From positions 21,640-85,639 of the forward strand of contig JAJFKR010000005.1 of assembly GCA_021773095.1 (NCBI GenBank): a stretch of DNA of 64,000 nt. Direction: 5' to 3'. Below are positions 19,593-29,863 of the stretch, piece by piece. The first letter of the stretch is position 1. Each line of letters begins with the position of its first letter. The notes under the pieces were generated by a model. It had not been told where the DNA came from, did not search any database, and saw nothing but the letters and a program-made list of their open reading frames with translations. The translations under genes and the position numbers were made by a program. The stretch comes from Woeseiaceae bacterium (GTDB taxonomy: Bacteria > Pseudomonadota > Gammaproteobacteria > Steroidobacterales > Woeseiaceae).

Positions 19593-20495
19593 ATGCAGAC
19601 ACGCGAACCGGCTCGATACATCGGTCGGTTCGCGCCGTCCCCTACCGGCCCGCTGCATTTCGGGTCGTTGGTTGCCGCCGTCGCAAGCTACCTTCAGGCG
19701 CGGACGAATAACGGGTTGTGGCTGCTGCGTATTGAAGATATTGATCCACCCCGCGAGCAACCCGGGGCTACGGACGAAATAATCCGTTCGCTGGAACACT
19801 ACGGATTCGAGTGGGACGGCGAAATCATTTTCCAGAGCACCAATTCTACCGCGCACGAGTCTGCGCTCGTAGCGCTCATTGAAGGTAATCGCGCCTATCC
19901 ATGCCGATGCTCCAGACGGAACCTTGAGAATGCCACAAGGGGAGCCATGGGGATTATTTATCCAGGAACCTGTCGTGATGGATGTGATGCAGACGAGGTC
20001 GCAATCCGGGTGCGAACCAACGAGTCAGACATCAGCTTTGACGATGCCCTGCAGGGTCGTGTATCACAACGCCTTGAAAGTGAGTCGGGAGATTTTGTTA
20101 TTCGACGACGTGACGGACTGATCGCCTACCATCTAGCCGTTGTCGTTGACGACGAGATTCAGGGTGTCACTGAAGTCGTACGCGGTATTGACCTGATGAA
20201 TTCCACACCACGGCAGGTCTGGCTTCAACAACTACTCGAATTTCGCACACCCGCCTACGTCCACATACCGGTAATTACTCACGCCAACGGCGACAAACTC
20301 AGTAAATTGACTGGCGCCCCTGGAATTTCAGGGGACGATGTAGAGCAAACTCTGGTTGAAGCATTGCTCGCTTTGCGACAACGCCCGCCGTCCGAATTAG
20401 CGCAGGTACCACTCGAGGAGATCTGGTCCTGGGCGATTAAAAACTGGCAAGTTGGGAAACTTTTTGGCTGCAAAACCGTTGTTAAAACGTCTTGA
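19593..20495 (+). CDS. gluQ: GluQ, glutamyl-Q tRNA(Asp) synthetase
   Basis: A 300-residue truncated glutamyl-tRNA synthetase paralogue that attaches glutamate to queuosine in tRNA-Asp. It has the class I HIGH-type motif (RFAPSPTGPLHFGSL, residues 12-26), a zinc-binding set (PCRCSRRNL and YPGTCRDGC) and the KMSKS equivalent DKLSKLTG at about 232-239. It lacks the anticodon-binding domain, as expected. The gene lies 12 nt after dksA, and the dksA-gluQ pair is a well-known gammaproteobacterial arrangement. Confidence 0.93.
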   Translation: MQTREPARYIGRFAPSPTGPLHFGSLVAAVASYLQARTNNGLWLLRIEDIDPPREQPGATDEIIRSLEHYGFEWDGEIIFQSTNSTAHESALVALIEGNRAYPCRCSRRNLENATRGAMGIIYPGTCRDGCDADEVAIRVRTNESDISFDDALQGRVSQRLESESGDFVIRRRDGLIAYHLAVVVDDEIQGVTEVVRGIDLMNSTPRQVWLQQLLEFRTPAYVHIPVITHANGDKLSKLTGAPGISGDDVEQTLVEALLALRQRPPSELAQVPLEEIWSWAIKNWQVGKLFGCKTVVKTS

Positions 20496-20520
20496 CAACA
20501 ACCCTTGTCTGCCATAGCTT
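20492..20520 (+). promoter_or_regulatory. Sigma-70-like promoter at the gluQ stop codon
   Basis: TTGACA (20492-20497) is a perfect -35 hexamer overlapping the gluQ stop; TAGCTT (20515-20520) follows at the ideal 17-bp spacing. A transcript would begin near 20527, just where a strong hairpin and then a terminator follow. Confidence 0.5.
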
Positions 20521-20523
20521 GAA

Positions 20524-20624
20524 GGCTGCAGCAGGGATACGCTCCCCCGCCCCCTGTTGCAAAAGCCTGAAGGTGTAACTACTCCACGGCAGGCCCTCCG
20601 CGCAAGCGGAGGGCCATTTTTTTT
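20524..20624 (+). ncRNA. Candidate structured small RNA, about 100 nt
   Basis: Downstream of the promoter-like site is a long hairpin: GGCT-GCAGCAGGG (20524-20536) pairs with CCCTGTTGC-aaa-AGCC (20552-20567), leaving a C-rich loop (CTCCCCC and CGCCCCC). It is followed by a spacer and the 10-bp GC-rich terminator at 20592-20624. No reading frame of note is present. The C-rich single-stranded loop resembles anti-Shine-Dalgarno loops of trans-acting small RNAs. It could instead be just the structured 3' untranslated region of dksA-gluQ. I do not recognise an RNA family. Confidence 0.5.
20592..20624 (+). terminator. Strong intrinsic terminator
   Basis: A perfect 10-bp stem GGCCCTCCGC (20592-20601) and GCGGAGGGCC (20606-20615) with a GCAA tetraloop is followed by A and eight T (20617-20624). 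It ends the dksA-gluQ transcript and the candidate small RNA. Confidence 0.95.
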
Positions 20625-20665
20625 GCCTCCAACAAGCGCATCGAAAACGTGGCAGAATCGCGACA

Positions 20666-21694
20666 ATGAGTTCCAGGACACGCGAAAATCAGGTCATCAA
20701 AAGCCCGTTCAAGGCGCCGGCCTGGCTACAAAATCCGCATGCTCAAACCATGTACCCCAGCCTGCCCTGGGCCTGGCCTTCGCGACCCGTGTTGCGACGG
20801 GAAACACTGGAACTGCCGGATGGCGACGTTACAGCCGTTGACTGGCTAAGCGAAGCCGATTCATTGCCCGACTCAGCGCCGTTACTGGTTATCCTCCATG
20901 GCCTTGAGGGATCGGCTGATTCGTCTTACGCCCGGATGCTGATGGATGTTACCTTCGCTCGTGGCTGGCGATCCTGTGTGTTGCATTTCCGCGACTGCGG
21001 AGACTACCGGAACCGGTTACCACGCCGATATCATGCGGGTGAAACTAACGATCTCAGGCACTTCCTGAACCGTTTGCAAGAACAACGAGACGCATCAGGT
21101 AATCCGGGTCCACTGCTCGCGGTGGGCTACTCATTAGGCGGAAATGTGCTTCTAAAGTACCTTGGAGAGTCACAATCCGAGACGCCGCTTGGTGCTGCAA
21201 CAGCCGTTTGCGCGCCCTTGAACCTGCACATCTGCGCGCAAGCTTTGGATACGGGGTTTTCAAAACGTTACCAGAGGCACCTCTTAAAACGCATGAAAAA
21301 ATCGGTAACGAACAAATTTGACCGGCATACTGCGGCGTTCGACTGGGACCGTGCCATGAATTCACAGACATTTGCAGAGTTTGACGACTCCGTGACCGCG
21401 CCCTTGCATGGCTTCAATGGCAGGAATGATTATTACGATCGATGCAGTTCAGAGCATTTCCTGCATGCCATTGAGCGTCCCACGCTTATTATAAATGCAC
21501 TGGACGACCCGTTTATGACACCCGAGGTCATTCCCACCGTGGACAGGCTCTCAGAGGACGTTACGCTCGAAATTTCAAAGCAAGGTGGACATGTTGGTTT
21601 TATTGGAGGCGGTACACCGTGGAGACCGACTTTCTACCTGCCCGGTCGCATCATCGAGTTCCTGGAATCTTACGCAGCAATGCCAAGTTTATGA
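20666..21694 (+). CDS. YheT-type alpha/beta hydrolase
   Basis: A 342-residue hydrolase of the YheT/COG0429 group. It has HGLEGSADSSYARML (oxyanion region), the nucleophile elbow GYSLGGN (about residues 153-159) and the late motifs NALDDPF (acid) and GGHVGF (His). The group starts with the conserved FKAPAWLQNPHAQTMYPSL, which is present here. Family members are esterase-like with poorly known substrates. The 3' end runs into the inverted-repeat element at 21697. Confidence 0.87.
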   Translation: MSSRTRENQVIKSPFKAPAWLQNPHAQTMYPSLPWAWPSRPVLRRETLELPDGDVTAVDWLSEADSLPDSAPLLVILHGLEGSADSSYARMLMDVTFARGWRSCVLHFRDCGDYRNRLPRRYHAGETNDLRHFLNRLQEQRDASGNPGPLLAVGYSLGGNVLLKYLGESQSETPLGAATAVCAPLNLHICAQALDTGFSKRYQRHLLKRMKKSVTNKFDRHTAAFDWDRAMNSQTFAEFDDSVTAPLHGFNGRNDYYDRCSSEHFLHAIERPTLIINALDDPFMTPEVIPTVDRLSEDVTLEISKQGGHVGFIGGGTPWRPTFYLPGRIIEFLESYAAMPSL

Positions 21695-21696
21695 TT

Positions 21697-21861
21697 GTAG
21701 GAGCGCGCCCTGCGCGCGACCTCGCTACAAGGGTCACAAGCGGCGGTCGAGATACTGTTTACAGGAAATAAAGCGGACCGCAGGGAGCCATTCCAGTAAA
21801 CAGTATCTCGACCGATGCGTGCGATGATCGTAATGAGGTCGCGCGCAGGGCGCGCTCCTAC
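21697..21861. repeat. 165-bp nested inverted-repeat element (REP/BIME- or MITE-like)
   Basis: The outer arms are a perfect 27-bp inverted repeat: 21697-21723, beginning GTAGGAGCGCGCCCTGCG, and 21835-21861. The inner arms are a perfect 19-bp inverted repeat: CGGTCGAGATACTGTTTAC at 21744-21762 and its complement at 21796-21814, extended by four more pairs after one mismatch. The outer arms resemble the GTAGGAGCG... head of Pseudomonas-type REP sequences. The right end touches the pnp stop codon (21861-21863) and the left end is 3 nt from the YheT stop, so it fills the whole space between two convergent genes and would form a strong structure in either transcript. Confidence 0.9.
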
Positions 21862-23948
21862 TACTCGGCGTCGACTTCTTTCATTGAGAGACGTACGCGG
21901 CCCTGACGATCAACCTCAAGGACTTTGACCTTGATCTCGTCGCCTTCAGCCAGCTTGTCACTGACCTTCTCAACTCGCTCGTTAGAGATCTGCGAGATGT
22001 GAACGAGGCCATCCTTGCCCGGCAGGATGGTAACGAAGGCACCAAAGTCCATCAGGCGAGCGACCTTGCCATCGTAAATACGACCCACTTCAACATCGGC
22101 GGTGATCAGCTCGATGCGACGGTGTGCTTCCTTACCGGACGCGCCGTCGACCGATGCGATACGAATCGTGCCGTCGTTGTCGATATCGACCGAAGCGCCC
22201 GTCTCTTCAGTGATCGCACGAATTACCGCACCACCCTTACCGATAACGTCGCGAATCTTCTCAGGGTCAATCTTCATGGTCATGATGGTCGGAGCCCACT
22301 CGGACATTTCACCGCGAGTTTCGCTGAGGACCTTGTTCATCTCGCCCAGGATATGCAAACGACCGTCACGAGCCTGATCCAATGCAGTATTCATGATTTC
22401 ACGAGTGATGCCCTGGATCTTGATGTCCATCTGCAGCGCAGTAATTCCGTCTTCAGTACCCGCAACCTTGAAGTCCATGTCGCCGAGGTGATCTTCATCG
22501 CCCAGGATGTCGGTCAGAACGGCAAAGTCATCACCTTCCTTAACGAGTCCCATTGCAACACCGGCAACCGGTGCCTTCAGCGGTACGCCTGCGTCCATGA
22601 GCGCGAGGCTCGTGCCGCAAACCGATGCCATTGAGCTTGAACCGTTGGATTCAGTGATCTCAGACACAACGCGGATGACGTAGCCAAACTCATCCATGTT
22701 CGGCATAACGGCTTCAATGCCTCGACGCGCCAGCTTTCCATGGCCGATTTCGCGACGCTTCGTTGAACCAATAAAGCCTGTCTCGCCTACACAGAATGGA
22801 GGGAAATTGTAATGCAGCATGAACGGGTCCTTGCGCTCGCCTTCGATCGCATCGATCATCTGTGCATCTCGGCCAGTGCCGAGTGTCGCTACCACAATCG
22901 CCTGCGTCTCACCACGTGTGAATACGGCTGATCCGTGTGCACGCGGCAGAACGCCAACTTCGACGTCGATCGGACGAACCGTGCTCTTGTCACGACCGTC
23001 GATGCGTGCCTCACCCTTGATGATGCGTTGGCGAACGATGTTCTTTTCCAGCTTGTAAAGAGCACCCTTGACGTCTTCGGCAGACCAGCGAGCGTCGTCG
23101 CCACTTGCCAATGCTTCAACGGCTGTGGCCTTGGCTTCTCCAACGGCTGCCTGACGATCCTGCTTGTCAGTGATGCTATAGGCCGCGGACAATCCTGCCG
23201 TTGCAGAGTCCGCTGCGGCGGCTTCGAGATCCTTGTCTTCTTCCGCTGCGGTCCAGTCCCAGGCAGGCTTGCCAACTTCGGCAGCCAGTTCGCTGATCGT
23301 ATCGATAGCGACCTGCATTTGCTCATGTCCGAACATGACTGCGCCCAGCATGACTTCTTCGGACAGGCCAGCGGCCTCTGATTCAACCATCAGGACTGCG
23401 TCCCTGGTGCCCGCAACGACGAGCTCAAGGTCACCCTCAGCAACCGCTGCGCGGCCCGGATTCAGTACGTATTCACCGTCCTTGTAGCCGACTTTGGCAG
23501 CAGCAATCGGACCGGCAAATGGCATACCGGAAATGGCCAGCGCCGCTGAGGCACCGATCAAAGCCGGGATATCGGGATCAACATCCGGGTTCAATGACAT
23601 CACCGTAGCGATGATCTGAACTTCGTTTTTAAAGCCTTTCGGAAAAAGCGGACGTACCGGACGATCGATCAGGCGACAGGTAAGGACTTCCTTCTCACCC
23701 GGACGACCTTCACGCTTGAAAAACCCGCCCGGGATTTTGCCAGCGGCGTAGGTCTTTTCCTGATAGTTAACGGTCAGCGGGAAGAAGTCTCTGCCCGGAT
23801 CAGCCGTTTTGCGGCCAACAGCGGTTACCAGAACCGTCGTATCGGCCATATCGACGATAACTGCACCGTCGGCCTGACGAGCGATCGCGCCCGTATCAAT
23901 CGTTACTTCGTGTTCCCCGAATTGGAAACTCTTTCTTGTCGATTTCAC
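21861..23948 (-). CDS. pnp: Pnp, polynucleotide phosphorylase
   Basis: A 695-residue PNPase, the 3'-5' phosphorolytic exoribonuclease of the degradosome. It contains two RNase PH-like cores (catalytic core around [18 protein letters not shown] and [16 protein letters not shown]), the KH domain ([20 protein letters not shown]) and a C-terminal S1 domain ([31 protein letters not shown]). The start is GTG 23948. The tail after S1 is very short. It is the last gene of the rimP-to-pnp operon, after rpsO. The 106-bp rpsO-pnp gap contains a small TCCCA/TGGGA hairpin (around 24000), the position where E. coli has the RNase III site for pnp autoregulation. Confidence 0.97.
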   Translation of the reverse strand: MKSTRKSFQFGEHEVTIDTGAIARQADGAVIVDMADTTVLVTAVGRKTADPGRDFFPLTVNYQEKTYAAGKIPGGFFKREGRPGEKEVLTCRLIDRPVRPLFPKGFKNEVQIIATVMSLNPDVDPDIPALIGASAALAISGMPFAGPIAAAKVGYKDGEYVLNPGRAAVAEGDLELVVAGTRDAVLMVESEAAGLSEEVMLGAVMFGHEQMQVAIDTISELAAEVGKPAWDWTAAEEDKDLEAAAADSATAGLSAAYSITDKQDRQAAVGEAKATAVEALASGDDARWSAEDVKGALYKLEKNIVRQRIIKGEARIDGRDKSTVRPIDVEVGVLPRAHGSAVFTRGETQAIVVATLGTGRDAQMIDAIEGERKDPFMLHYNFPPFCVGETGFIGSTKRREIGHGKLARRGIEAVMPNMDEFGYVIRVVSEITESNGSSSMASVCGTSLALMDAGVPLKAPVAGVAMGLVKEGDDFAVLTDILGDEDHLGDMDFKVAGTEDGITALQMDIKIQGITREIMNTALDQARDGRLHILGEMNKVLSETRGEMSEWAPTIMTMKIDPEKIRDVIGKGGAVIRAITEETGASVDIDNDGTIRIASVDGASGKEAHRRIELITADVEVGRIYDGKVARLMDFGAFVTILPGKDGLVHISQISNERVEKVSDKLAEGDEIKVKVLEVDRQGRVRLSMKEVDAE

Positions 23949-24054
23949 TTTGATTTCTCTGTATGGAAATTGTTAAGACAACAGCAACCAACGGCGATCC
24001 CAGTGGATGGGAGCGACACGTCAGTTGTTTACATTGTCGAGATTGCTCGCTGGA

Positions 24055-24324
24055 CTAGCGACGCAGACCGAGCTTCTTGATCAGCTCGCGGTAGCGGTCA
24101 TTGTCTTTGGACTTCAGGTAGTCAAGCAGCTTGCGACGCTTGTTAACCATCCGCAGAAGACCCTGACGGCTGTGGTGATCTTTCTTGTGCTCACTGAAAT
24201 GATCGGTGAGTTCTACAATTCGTTTTGTCAGCAGTGCAACCTGTACCTCAGGTGAGCCGGTATCGGCTTCGCCGCGTGCATGATCGGCGATTACGCCCTG
24301 CTTTACTTCACTGGAAAGTGACAT
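24055..24324 (-). CDS. rpsO: RpsO, ribosomal protein uS15
   Basis: An 89-residue uS15 that binds 16S rRNA and bridges the subunits. The start ATG 24324 gives [18 protein letters not shown], with GGAG upstream; a reading to 24351 adds nine non-homologous residues. The family block [15 protein letters not shown] and [19 protein letters not shown] are intact. The 94 bp upstream contain a TAGAAT hexamer, so rpsO may also have its own promoter, as in E. coli. Confidence 0.97.
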   Translation of the reverse strand: MSLSSEVKQGVIADHARGEADTGSPEVQVALLTKRIVELTDHFSEHKKDHHSRQGLLRMVNKRRKLLDYLKSKDNDRYRELIKKLGLRR

Positions 24325-24418
24325 TTTTCTATTACTCCAATTCTCTTTCATTTGCCCTTTTTTAGAGCGCGGTATTCTAGCGCCTGAGCGGGCCCATTAA
24401 CACCCCAAAATCAAATAA

Positions 24419-25354
24419 TTACGGGGTTTTTTCCTGTGTCAAAAACACTCTTCGTGGTGCAAGCTGCCCGTCTCCGGAGAGCTCGCCCACCCCTAAAAAT
24501 CCTTTGTCCGCCTGGTATACCCTGGCAAGTCCTTTCTTTTCATCAATATCCACTGCGACCGTTTGTCCGCCGCAAAAGCGCTGGGCGTCCTCTGCACCGA
24601 TTGAAACTGCTGGCATATTCGCCAAAGCGACGTCTGCCGGCAGCAATTTGGCCCTCAACGGACCGGGTCCTTTTTCTGCCAGTGCTTCCAACGCCGCCAT
24701 ATCAAGCATGTTTGCGCTCTCGAAGTCGCCGACGGACTCGCGGTGCAATCGTGCCGTGTGAGCCACCGTGCCGGCCTCGCGGGCAATATCTTCAACCAAC
24801 ACCCGTATATAAGTGCCCTTCGAGCACGCAACACGAAAAACCAGCCGGTTTCCGGCGAGCTCAAGAAGCCTGATCTTGTCGATCCGTATCGGTCGTGGTT
24901 CGCGCTCTACGGTCTCGCCCTTGCGTGCCAACTCGTACAGCCGCTTGCCATCCTTCTTCAATGCCGAATACATCGGCGGTATTTGCGTTGACTCACCACA
25001 GAATCCCTGCAAAATGTCATTCCACTGGTCGGCATCCACATCGGGCACCGTGGCGGTCTCGATCTCCTGACCGTCACCATCCCCGGTATCCGTCGCCGAT
25101 CCCAGCTTTGCCGTCACACGGTAGCTCTTGTCCGCATTCAGCAAGTACGCACAGACCTTGGTCGCTTCACCGAAACACAAGGGCAACATGCCTGTCGCAG
25201 CCGGATCCAGGCTGCCTGTATGGCCGGCCTTTCTCGCGTTTAACAATCGCCTGACAATCTGCAAAGCCCGGTTCGACGTCATACCGGACGGCTTGTTGAG
25301 CAACAACAGTCCGTCCACCGGATCGGCGTGGCGCTTCATACCGCGTGCCGCCAT
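24419..25354 (-). CDS. truB: TruB, tRNA pseudouridine-55 synthase
   Basis: A 311-residue enzyme that makes pseudouridine 55 in the T-loop of tRNAs. The catalytic Asp is in KAGHTGSLDPAATGMLPLC; other family blocks are LLLLNKPSGMTSN and CSKGTYIRVLVEDIA, with a C-terminal PUA-like region. ATG 25354 is 5 nt after the rbfA stop; an ATG at 25339 (MKRHADPV) is possible. It sits in the standard rbfA-truB-rpsO order. Confidence 0.96.
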   Translation of the reverse strand: MAARGMKRHADPVDGLLLLNKPSGMTSNRALQIVRRLLNARKAGHTGSLDPAATGMLPLCFGEATKVCAYLLNADKSYRVTAKLGSATDTGDGDGQEIETATVPDVDADQWNDILQGFCGESTQIPPMYSALKKDGKRLYELARKGETVEREPRPIRIDKIRLLELAGNRLVFRVACSKGTYIRVLVEDIAREAGTVAHTARLHRESVGDFESANMLDMAALEALAEKGPGPLRAKLLPADVALANMPAVSIGAEDAQRFCGGQTVAVDIDEKKGLARVYQADKGFLGVGELSGDGQLAPRRVFLTQEKTP

Positions 25355-25359
25355 GACGC

Positions 25360-25731
25360 CTACTGCTGCTCCTCGTTCTGATCGGATTCCAGAGCGCCCT
25401 CGATCAAACTGCTGATCCGTTGCGCCTCGGCCGCACTGTCATCGTGGGCGAAACGCAGTTCCGGTACATGTCGAATCTTGATTTCACGGCCCAGGCGCCC
25501 GCGCAAAAAGCCGCTGGCGCGCTCAAGGCCGTCTTTCACAGGCGCTGGATCCCCGTCAGGGTCCAGCAAACTGAAATACACTCGCGCAACGCTCAGGTCG
25601 CGTGAGAGATCCACCGATGTCAACGACACAAGTTTGAGTCTCGGGTCTTTGGTTTCAAACCGCAGCAACTCATTCAAGGTGCGCAACACCTGGTTTCCGA
25701 GTCGCTGATTTCTGGTGAATTCTCTTGGCAT
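25360..25731 (-). CDS. rbfA: RbfA, ribosome-binding factor A
   Basis: A 123-residue KH-fold 30S maturation factor. Conserved signs are NQRLGNQVLRTLNELL, VSLTSVDLSRDLSVARVYFSLL (read in parts) and LGREIKIRHVPELRF. It is needed for late 16S processing and cold growth. It lies 18 nt after infB and 5 nt before truB, in the classic operon. Confidence 0.95.
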   Translation of the reverse strand: MPREFTRNQRLGNQVLRTLNELLRFETKDPRLKLVSLTSVDLSRDLSVARVYFSLLDPDGDPAPVKDGLERASGFLRGRLGREIKIRHVPELRFAHDDSAAEAQRISSLIEGALESDQNEEQQ

Positions 25732-25749
25732 GGATCGATACTTACGCGC

Positions 25750-28287
25750 CTAGTCGAGCGTACGTGCAACCTCTATCCGTTCGAAACACTCGATTTGGTC
25801 ACCTACCTGAACATCGCTGTAGTTCTTCACTCCGATACCGCACTCGGTGCCGGACTTCACTTCGTTAACATCGTCCTTGAAGCGGCGTAATGATTCGAGC
25901 TCGCCTTCGTAGATCACGACGTTATCGCGCAATACACGAATCGGGTTGGAGCGCTTCACGAAGCCTTCGCTGACAATGCAACCGGCAATGTCCCCAAACT
26001 TCGGTGAGCTGAATACCTCTTTGACCGCGGCCAGACCGACGATCTGCTCACGAACCTCGGGTGCCAGCAGGCCACTGAGTGCCGCTTTCACATCGTCGAT
26101 CGCCTCATAAATGATGCTGTAGTAGCGGACATCGACACCCGACTCCTTGATCGCCGTACGCGCTGCCGCGTCCGCACGAACATTGAATCCAATAATGGTT
26201 GCATTGGATGCCGCCGCCAGATTGGCGTCAGTCTCGGTAATGCCACCGACACTTGAACCGATGATCTTGACCCGGACTTCGTCTGTCGAGAGCTTGAGCA
26301 ATGCATCGCGCAAAGCTTCTGCACTACCGTGCACATCGGACTTGATGATCACCGGAACCGACGAGACTTCGCCATCCTTCATCTGAGTGAACATATCCTC
26401 CATCTTGGAGGCCTGCTGTTGAGCGAGCTTCGATTCGCGTGTCTTGCTCTGCCGGAATTCAGCAACTTCGCGCGCCTTGCGCTCGTTCTTGACCGCAAGA
26501 AAGTCATCGCCTGCGCCCGGCGTCTTGGAGAGCCCCAGAACGACGACAGGCTGTGACGGACCGGCTTCCTTGATGGTATTACCGGACTCGTCAAACATAT
26601 TGCGTATGCGGCCGTATTCTTCACCAGCGATGATCATATCGCCCTGCTTCAACGTTCCGCCCTGTACCAGCAGCGTTGCGACCGCGCCACGGCCTTTCTC
26701 AAGGCTGGACTCAATAACGATACCCTGCGCCGGTCCTTCCGCAACGGCCGTCAGATCCATAACTTCCGCCTGCAACAAGATCGCGTCCAGCAGGTCGTCC
26801 ACGCCATCGCCCTTGAGCGCAGAAACATTAACGAACATCTGCTCACCACCCCAATCCTCGGGAATGACTTCATGTTGTGACAATTCGTTTTTGACACGCT
26901 CCGGGTCGGCATTTTCCCGATCGATCTTGTTGATTGCGACAATTAACGGGACGCCCGCTGCTTTTGAGTGCTGGATGGCCTCAATCGTTTGCGGCATCAC
27001 ACCGTCATCGGCAGCGACAACGAGAATCACAATATCCGTCGCCTGAGCTCCTCGAGCACGCATCGCCGTAAACGCGGCATGTCCCGGTGTATCAAGAAAC
27101 GAAATCTGACCCTTATCTGTTTTTACAGAGTACGCGCCAATATGCTGCGTAATACCACCGGCTTCGCCATCTGCGACCTTGGTCCTACGTATGTAATCCA
27201 ATAACGATGTCTTGCCGTGATCAACATGGCCCATGATCGTTACAACCGGTGCGCGCGTGACTGCATCGCCGTCTACGCCGCTTTCGTCTGCTAGTAGCTT
27301 CTCATCGACATCCACTGAATCAACCGGTACCGCAACGTGGCCAAGCTCTTCCACAACAAGCGTTGCGGTGTCCTGATCGATGACCTGATTGATCGTCACC
27401 ATCGCACCCATGTTGAACAGAACTTTGACTACCTCATTCCCCTTGATCGCCATTTTCTGAGCGAGCTCGGCAACCGAGATATTGTCCGGGATTTCTACTT
27501 CGTGAATGACAGGTGCTGTCGGCATTTCGAAACCGTGTTTTGAATCGCCACCGACGGATACCGGTCGTCGGCGCATCGGCGCTTTGCGCTTACGGCGGCC
27601 GCTCTTATCGCCCGCAACGTGCAGTTCTTTACGCCCATATCGTGTTTCGCCGTGTTTCGGCTTGGCCTTTGGCTTGGCCTTCTCTTTCTCCTTGCTGCGA
27701 CGTGTGCGTGCGTCCGCTTCGGCTTTTTCAAGCCGGACCTTTTCCTCAGCAGCATCGGTAACGACCTTCTCAGCCGCCTTACGGGCTTCGTCCTCAGCGT
27801 CTTTTGCCGCCTGCACCTCTTTCTCGCGCTCGGCCACCTCACGTTTGGCCGCCTCTTCCTTCTCAGCCTCGAGACGCTCTTTCGCGAGCGCCTCCGCTTT
27901 GACGCGATTTTCCTCTTCCTGGCGCTGGCGATCCAACTCGTCCTGCTCATCCTGAGCCTGTTTTTCAAGGACATCGCGCTTGATGTACGTGCGTTTACGG
28001 CGCACCTCGACGTTGACTGTGCGTGAGCGACCCTGCGCACCTGATAGCTTGAGCTCCGATTGGGTCTTGCGCTTCAACGTGATCTTGCGCGGCGCGGCCG
28101 CGGTTGCAGGCGTATCGTCCTGACCGTGACTGCGACGTAAGTGCGTCAGCAATTCGAGTTTTGCATCGTCGCTGATATTGTCATCAGATCCTTCGACCTT
28201 AATTCCGGCCTCATCGAGTTGCGTCAGCAATTTCTCGACTGGAACTTTCAGAACTTCAGCAAATTGTGCGACTGTCACATCAGCCAT
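25750..28287 (-). CDS. infB: InfB, translation initiation factor IF-2
   Basis: An 845-residue IF-2. An N-terminal IF2-assoc region is followed by a highly charged Glu/Lys/Arg/Ala helix (about 95-230), then the GTPase with [15 protein letters not shown] (P-loop), [14 protein letters not shown] (G3) and [10 protein letters not shown] (G4), and C-terminal domains that bind fMet-tRNA ([19 protein letters not shown], read in parts). GGAGCG precedes ATG 28287. Placement after nusA is standard. Confidence 0.97.
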   Translation of the reverse strand: MADVTVAQFAEVLKVPVEKLLTQLDEAGIKVEGSDDNISDDAKLELLTHLRRSHGQDDTPATAAAPRKITLKRKTQSELKLSGAQGRSRTVNVEVRRKRTYIKRDVLEKQAQDEQDELDRQRQEEENRVKAEALAKERLEAEKEEAAKREVAEREKEVQAAKDAEDEARKAAEKVVTDAAEEKVRLEKAEADARTRRSKEKEKAKPKAKPKHGETRYGRKELHVAGDKSGRRKRKAPMRRRPVSVGGDSKHGFEMPTAPVIHEVEIPDNISVAELAQKMAIKGNEVVKVLFNMGAMVTINQVIDQDTATLVVEELGHVAVPVDSVDVDEKLLADESGVDGDAVTRAPVVTIMGHVDHGKTSLLDYIRRTKVADGEAGGITQHIGAYSVKTDKGQISFLDTPGHAAFTAMRARGAQATDIVILVVAADDGVMPQTIEAIQHSKAAGVPLIVAINKIDRENADPERVKNELSQHEVIPEDWGGEQMFVNVSALKGDGVDDLLDAILLQAEVMDLTAVAEGPAQGIVIESSLEKGRGAVATLLVQGGTLKQGDMIIAGEEYGRIRNMFDESGNTIKEAGPSQPVVVLGLSKTPGAGDDFLAVKNERKAREVAEFRQSKTRESKLAQQQASKMEDMFTQMKDGEVSSVPVIIKSDVHGSAEALRDALLKLSTDEVRVKIIGSSVGGITETDANLAAASNATIIGFNVRADAAARTAIKESGVDVRYYSIIYEAIDDVKAALSGLLAPEVREQIVGLAAVKEVFSSPKFGDIAGCIVSEGFVKRSNPIRVLRDNVVIYEGELESLRRFKDDVNEVKSGTECGIGVKNYSDVQVGDQIECFERIEVARTLD

Positions 28288-28314
28288 AACACGCTCCGTA
28301 TCTATTTAAGGCTG

Positions 28315-29820
28315 TCAGGCCTGCTCTTCTTCTTCAAACCAGTGTGCGCGCGCTTTCATTATCAGCGCAGCGGCGTCTTCCTCAGCAATGTCTTCATTGA
28401 TCTCAAGCAAGTCATCGGTTGCGAGCTCAGCGAGATCCTCACGCGTCACGACCCCCTTGCTTGCCAGCAAAAATGCAAGACCCTTTTCCATGCCTTCAAG
28501 ACTCAGCAGATCCTCAGCGGGCTCCACTTCATCAATTTTCTCTTCCTGAACAATGGCCTGAGTCAGGAGAACATCGCGCGCACGGCTTCTCAGTTCGTCA
28601 ACCATGCCCTCATCGAATTCTTCGATGGCAACCAATTCCGCTGCCGGTACATAGGCGACTTCCTCAATGGTTGAGAATCCTTCCTGTACCAGAATCAATG
28701 AAACCTCTTCGTCAACGTCGAGCTGCTCCGAGAACATGTCGATCAACACTTTCACCTCAGACTCGCTCTTTTCCTCAGCGTCCTGAGCCGTCATGACATT
28801 CAATTCCCAACCGGATAATTCGCTCGCAAGGCGGATGTTCTGTCCACCGCGACCAATGGCCTGTGACAACTTGTCCTCATCGACGGCGATATCCATGCTG
28901 TGTTTGTCTTCGTCGACAACGATAGAAACAACTTCCGCTGGCGACATGGCGTTCACCACGAATTGTGCCGAATTGTCATCCCAGAGGATGATGTCTACGC
29001 GTTCGCCGGCGAGCTCATTCGAGACAGCCTGTACACGTGATCCCCGCATGCCGACACAAGCGCCAACGGCGTCAATACGACTGTCATTACTGCGGACCGC
29101 GATCTTGGCGCGCAAGCCCGGATCTCGGGCAGCACCCAGAATGTCGATCAGGCCCTGGCCCACTTCAGGCACTTCGATCTTGAACAACTCAACCAGAAAC
29201 TCTGGTGAGGTACGCGTCATAAACAACTGCGGGCCACGAATTTCCGAACGAACTTCCGTCAGCAACGCCTTCATTCGATCCTGCGGCCGAACCGGCTCCC
29301 GGGGCACCATCTGTTCGCGCGGAACAAAACCCTCAGCGTTACCACCCAGATCAATGTAAACACCGTTGCGATCAACACGCTTCACAAGGCCCGAGAGCAT
29401 TTCACCTTCTCGGCCCTGGTATTCCTCAACAACCTGCTCACGCTCGGCCTCGCGTACTTTCTGTACGATGACTTGCTTCGCTGTTTGCGCCGCAATGCGG
29501 CCGAACTCAACCGAGTCCATCGGCACCTCGACGTAACCACCGGGCTCGGCAGCCGGATCGACATCGACGGCATCGATCATTCGTAGTTCACAATCCGGTG
29601 TTTCGAGCTCGGTTGACTCGTCTTCAAACACAAGCCAGCGGCGAAATGTGTCGTACTCGCCCGTCTCGCGGTCGATAGCGACGCGAACTTCAATTTCTTC
29701 ACCGTGCTTTCTGCGTGTCGCAGAGGCCAGTGCGGCTTCAATTGCCCCAAATATGATGTCCTTCTCAACGCCTTTCTCGTTCGAAACGGCGTCAACAACC
29801 ATCAAAATTTCTTTACTCAT
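28315..29820 (-). CDS. nusA: NusA, transcription elongation factor
   Basis: A 501-residue NusA: N-terminal polymerase-binding domain, S1 domain (GLVKRVDRNGVYIDLGGNAE), two KH domains (CVGMRGSRVQAVSNELAGE and AIGRGGQNIRLASELSGW), and two C-terminal acidic AR repeats (EEVAYVPAAELVAIEEFDE and TREDLAELATDDLLEINED). NusA affects pausing, intrinsic termination and antitermination. Its own operon leader has two terminator-like hairpins (30343-30435), which gives a possible autoregulatory circuit. Confidence 0.97.
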   Translation of the reverse strand: MSKEILMVVDAVSNEKGVEKDIIFGAIEAALASATRRKHGEEIEVRVAIDRETGEYDTFRRWLVFEDESTELETPDCELRMIDAVDVDPAAEPGGYVEVPMDSVEFGRIAAQTAKQVIVQKVREAEREQVVEEYQGREGEMLSGLVKRVDRNGVYIDLGGNAEGFVPREQMVPREPVRPQDRMKALLTEVRSEIRGPQLFMTRTSPEFLVELFKIEVPEVGQGLIDILGAARDPGLRAKIAVRSNDSRIDAVGACVGMRGSRVQAVSNELAGERVDIILWDDNSAQFVVNAMSPAEVVSIVVDEDKHSMDIAVDEDKLSQAIGRGGQNIRLASELSGWELNVMTAQDAEEKSESEVKVLIDMFSEQLDVDEEVSLILVQEGFSTIEEVAYVPAAELVAIEEFDEGMVDELRSRARDVLLTQAIVQEEKIDEVEPAEDLLSLEGMEKGLAFLLASKGVVTREDLAELATDDLLEINEDIAEEDAAALIMKARAHWFEEEEQA

Positions 29821-29863
29821 TTCCGTAAAACTCCAAATATCCCTAGGGAATCAAGCCAGGGAC

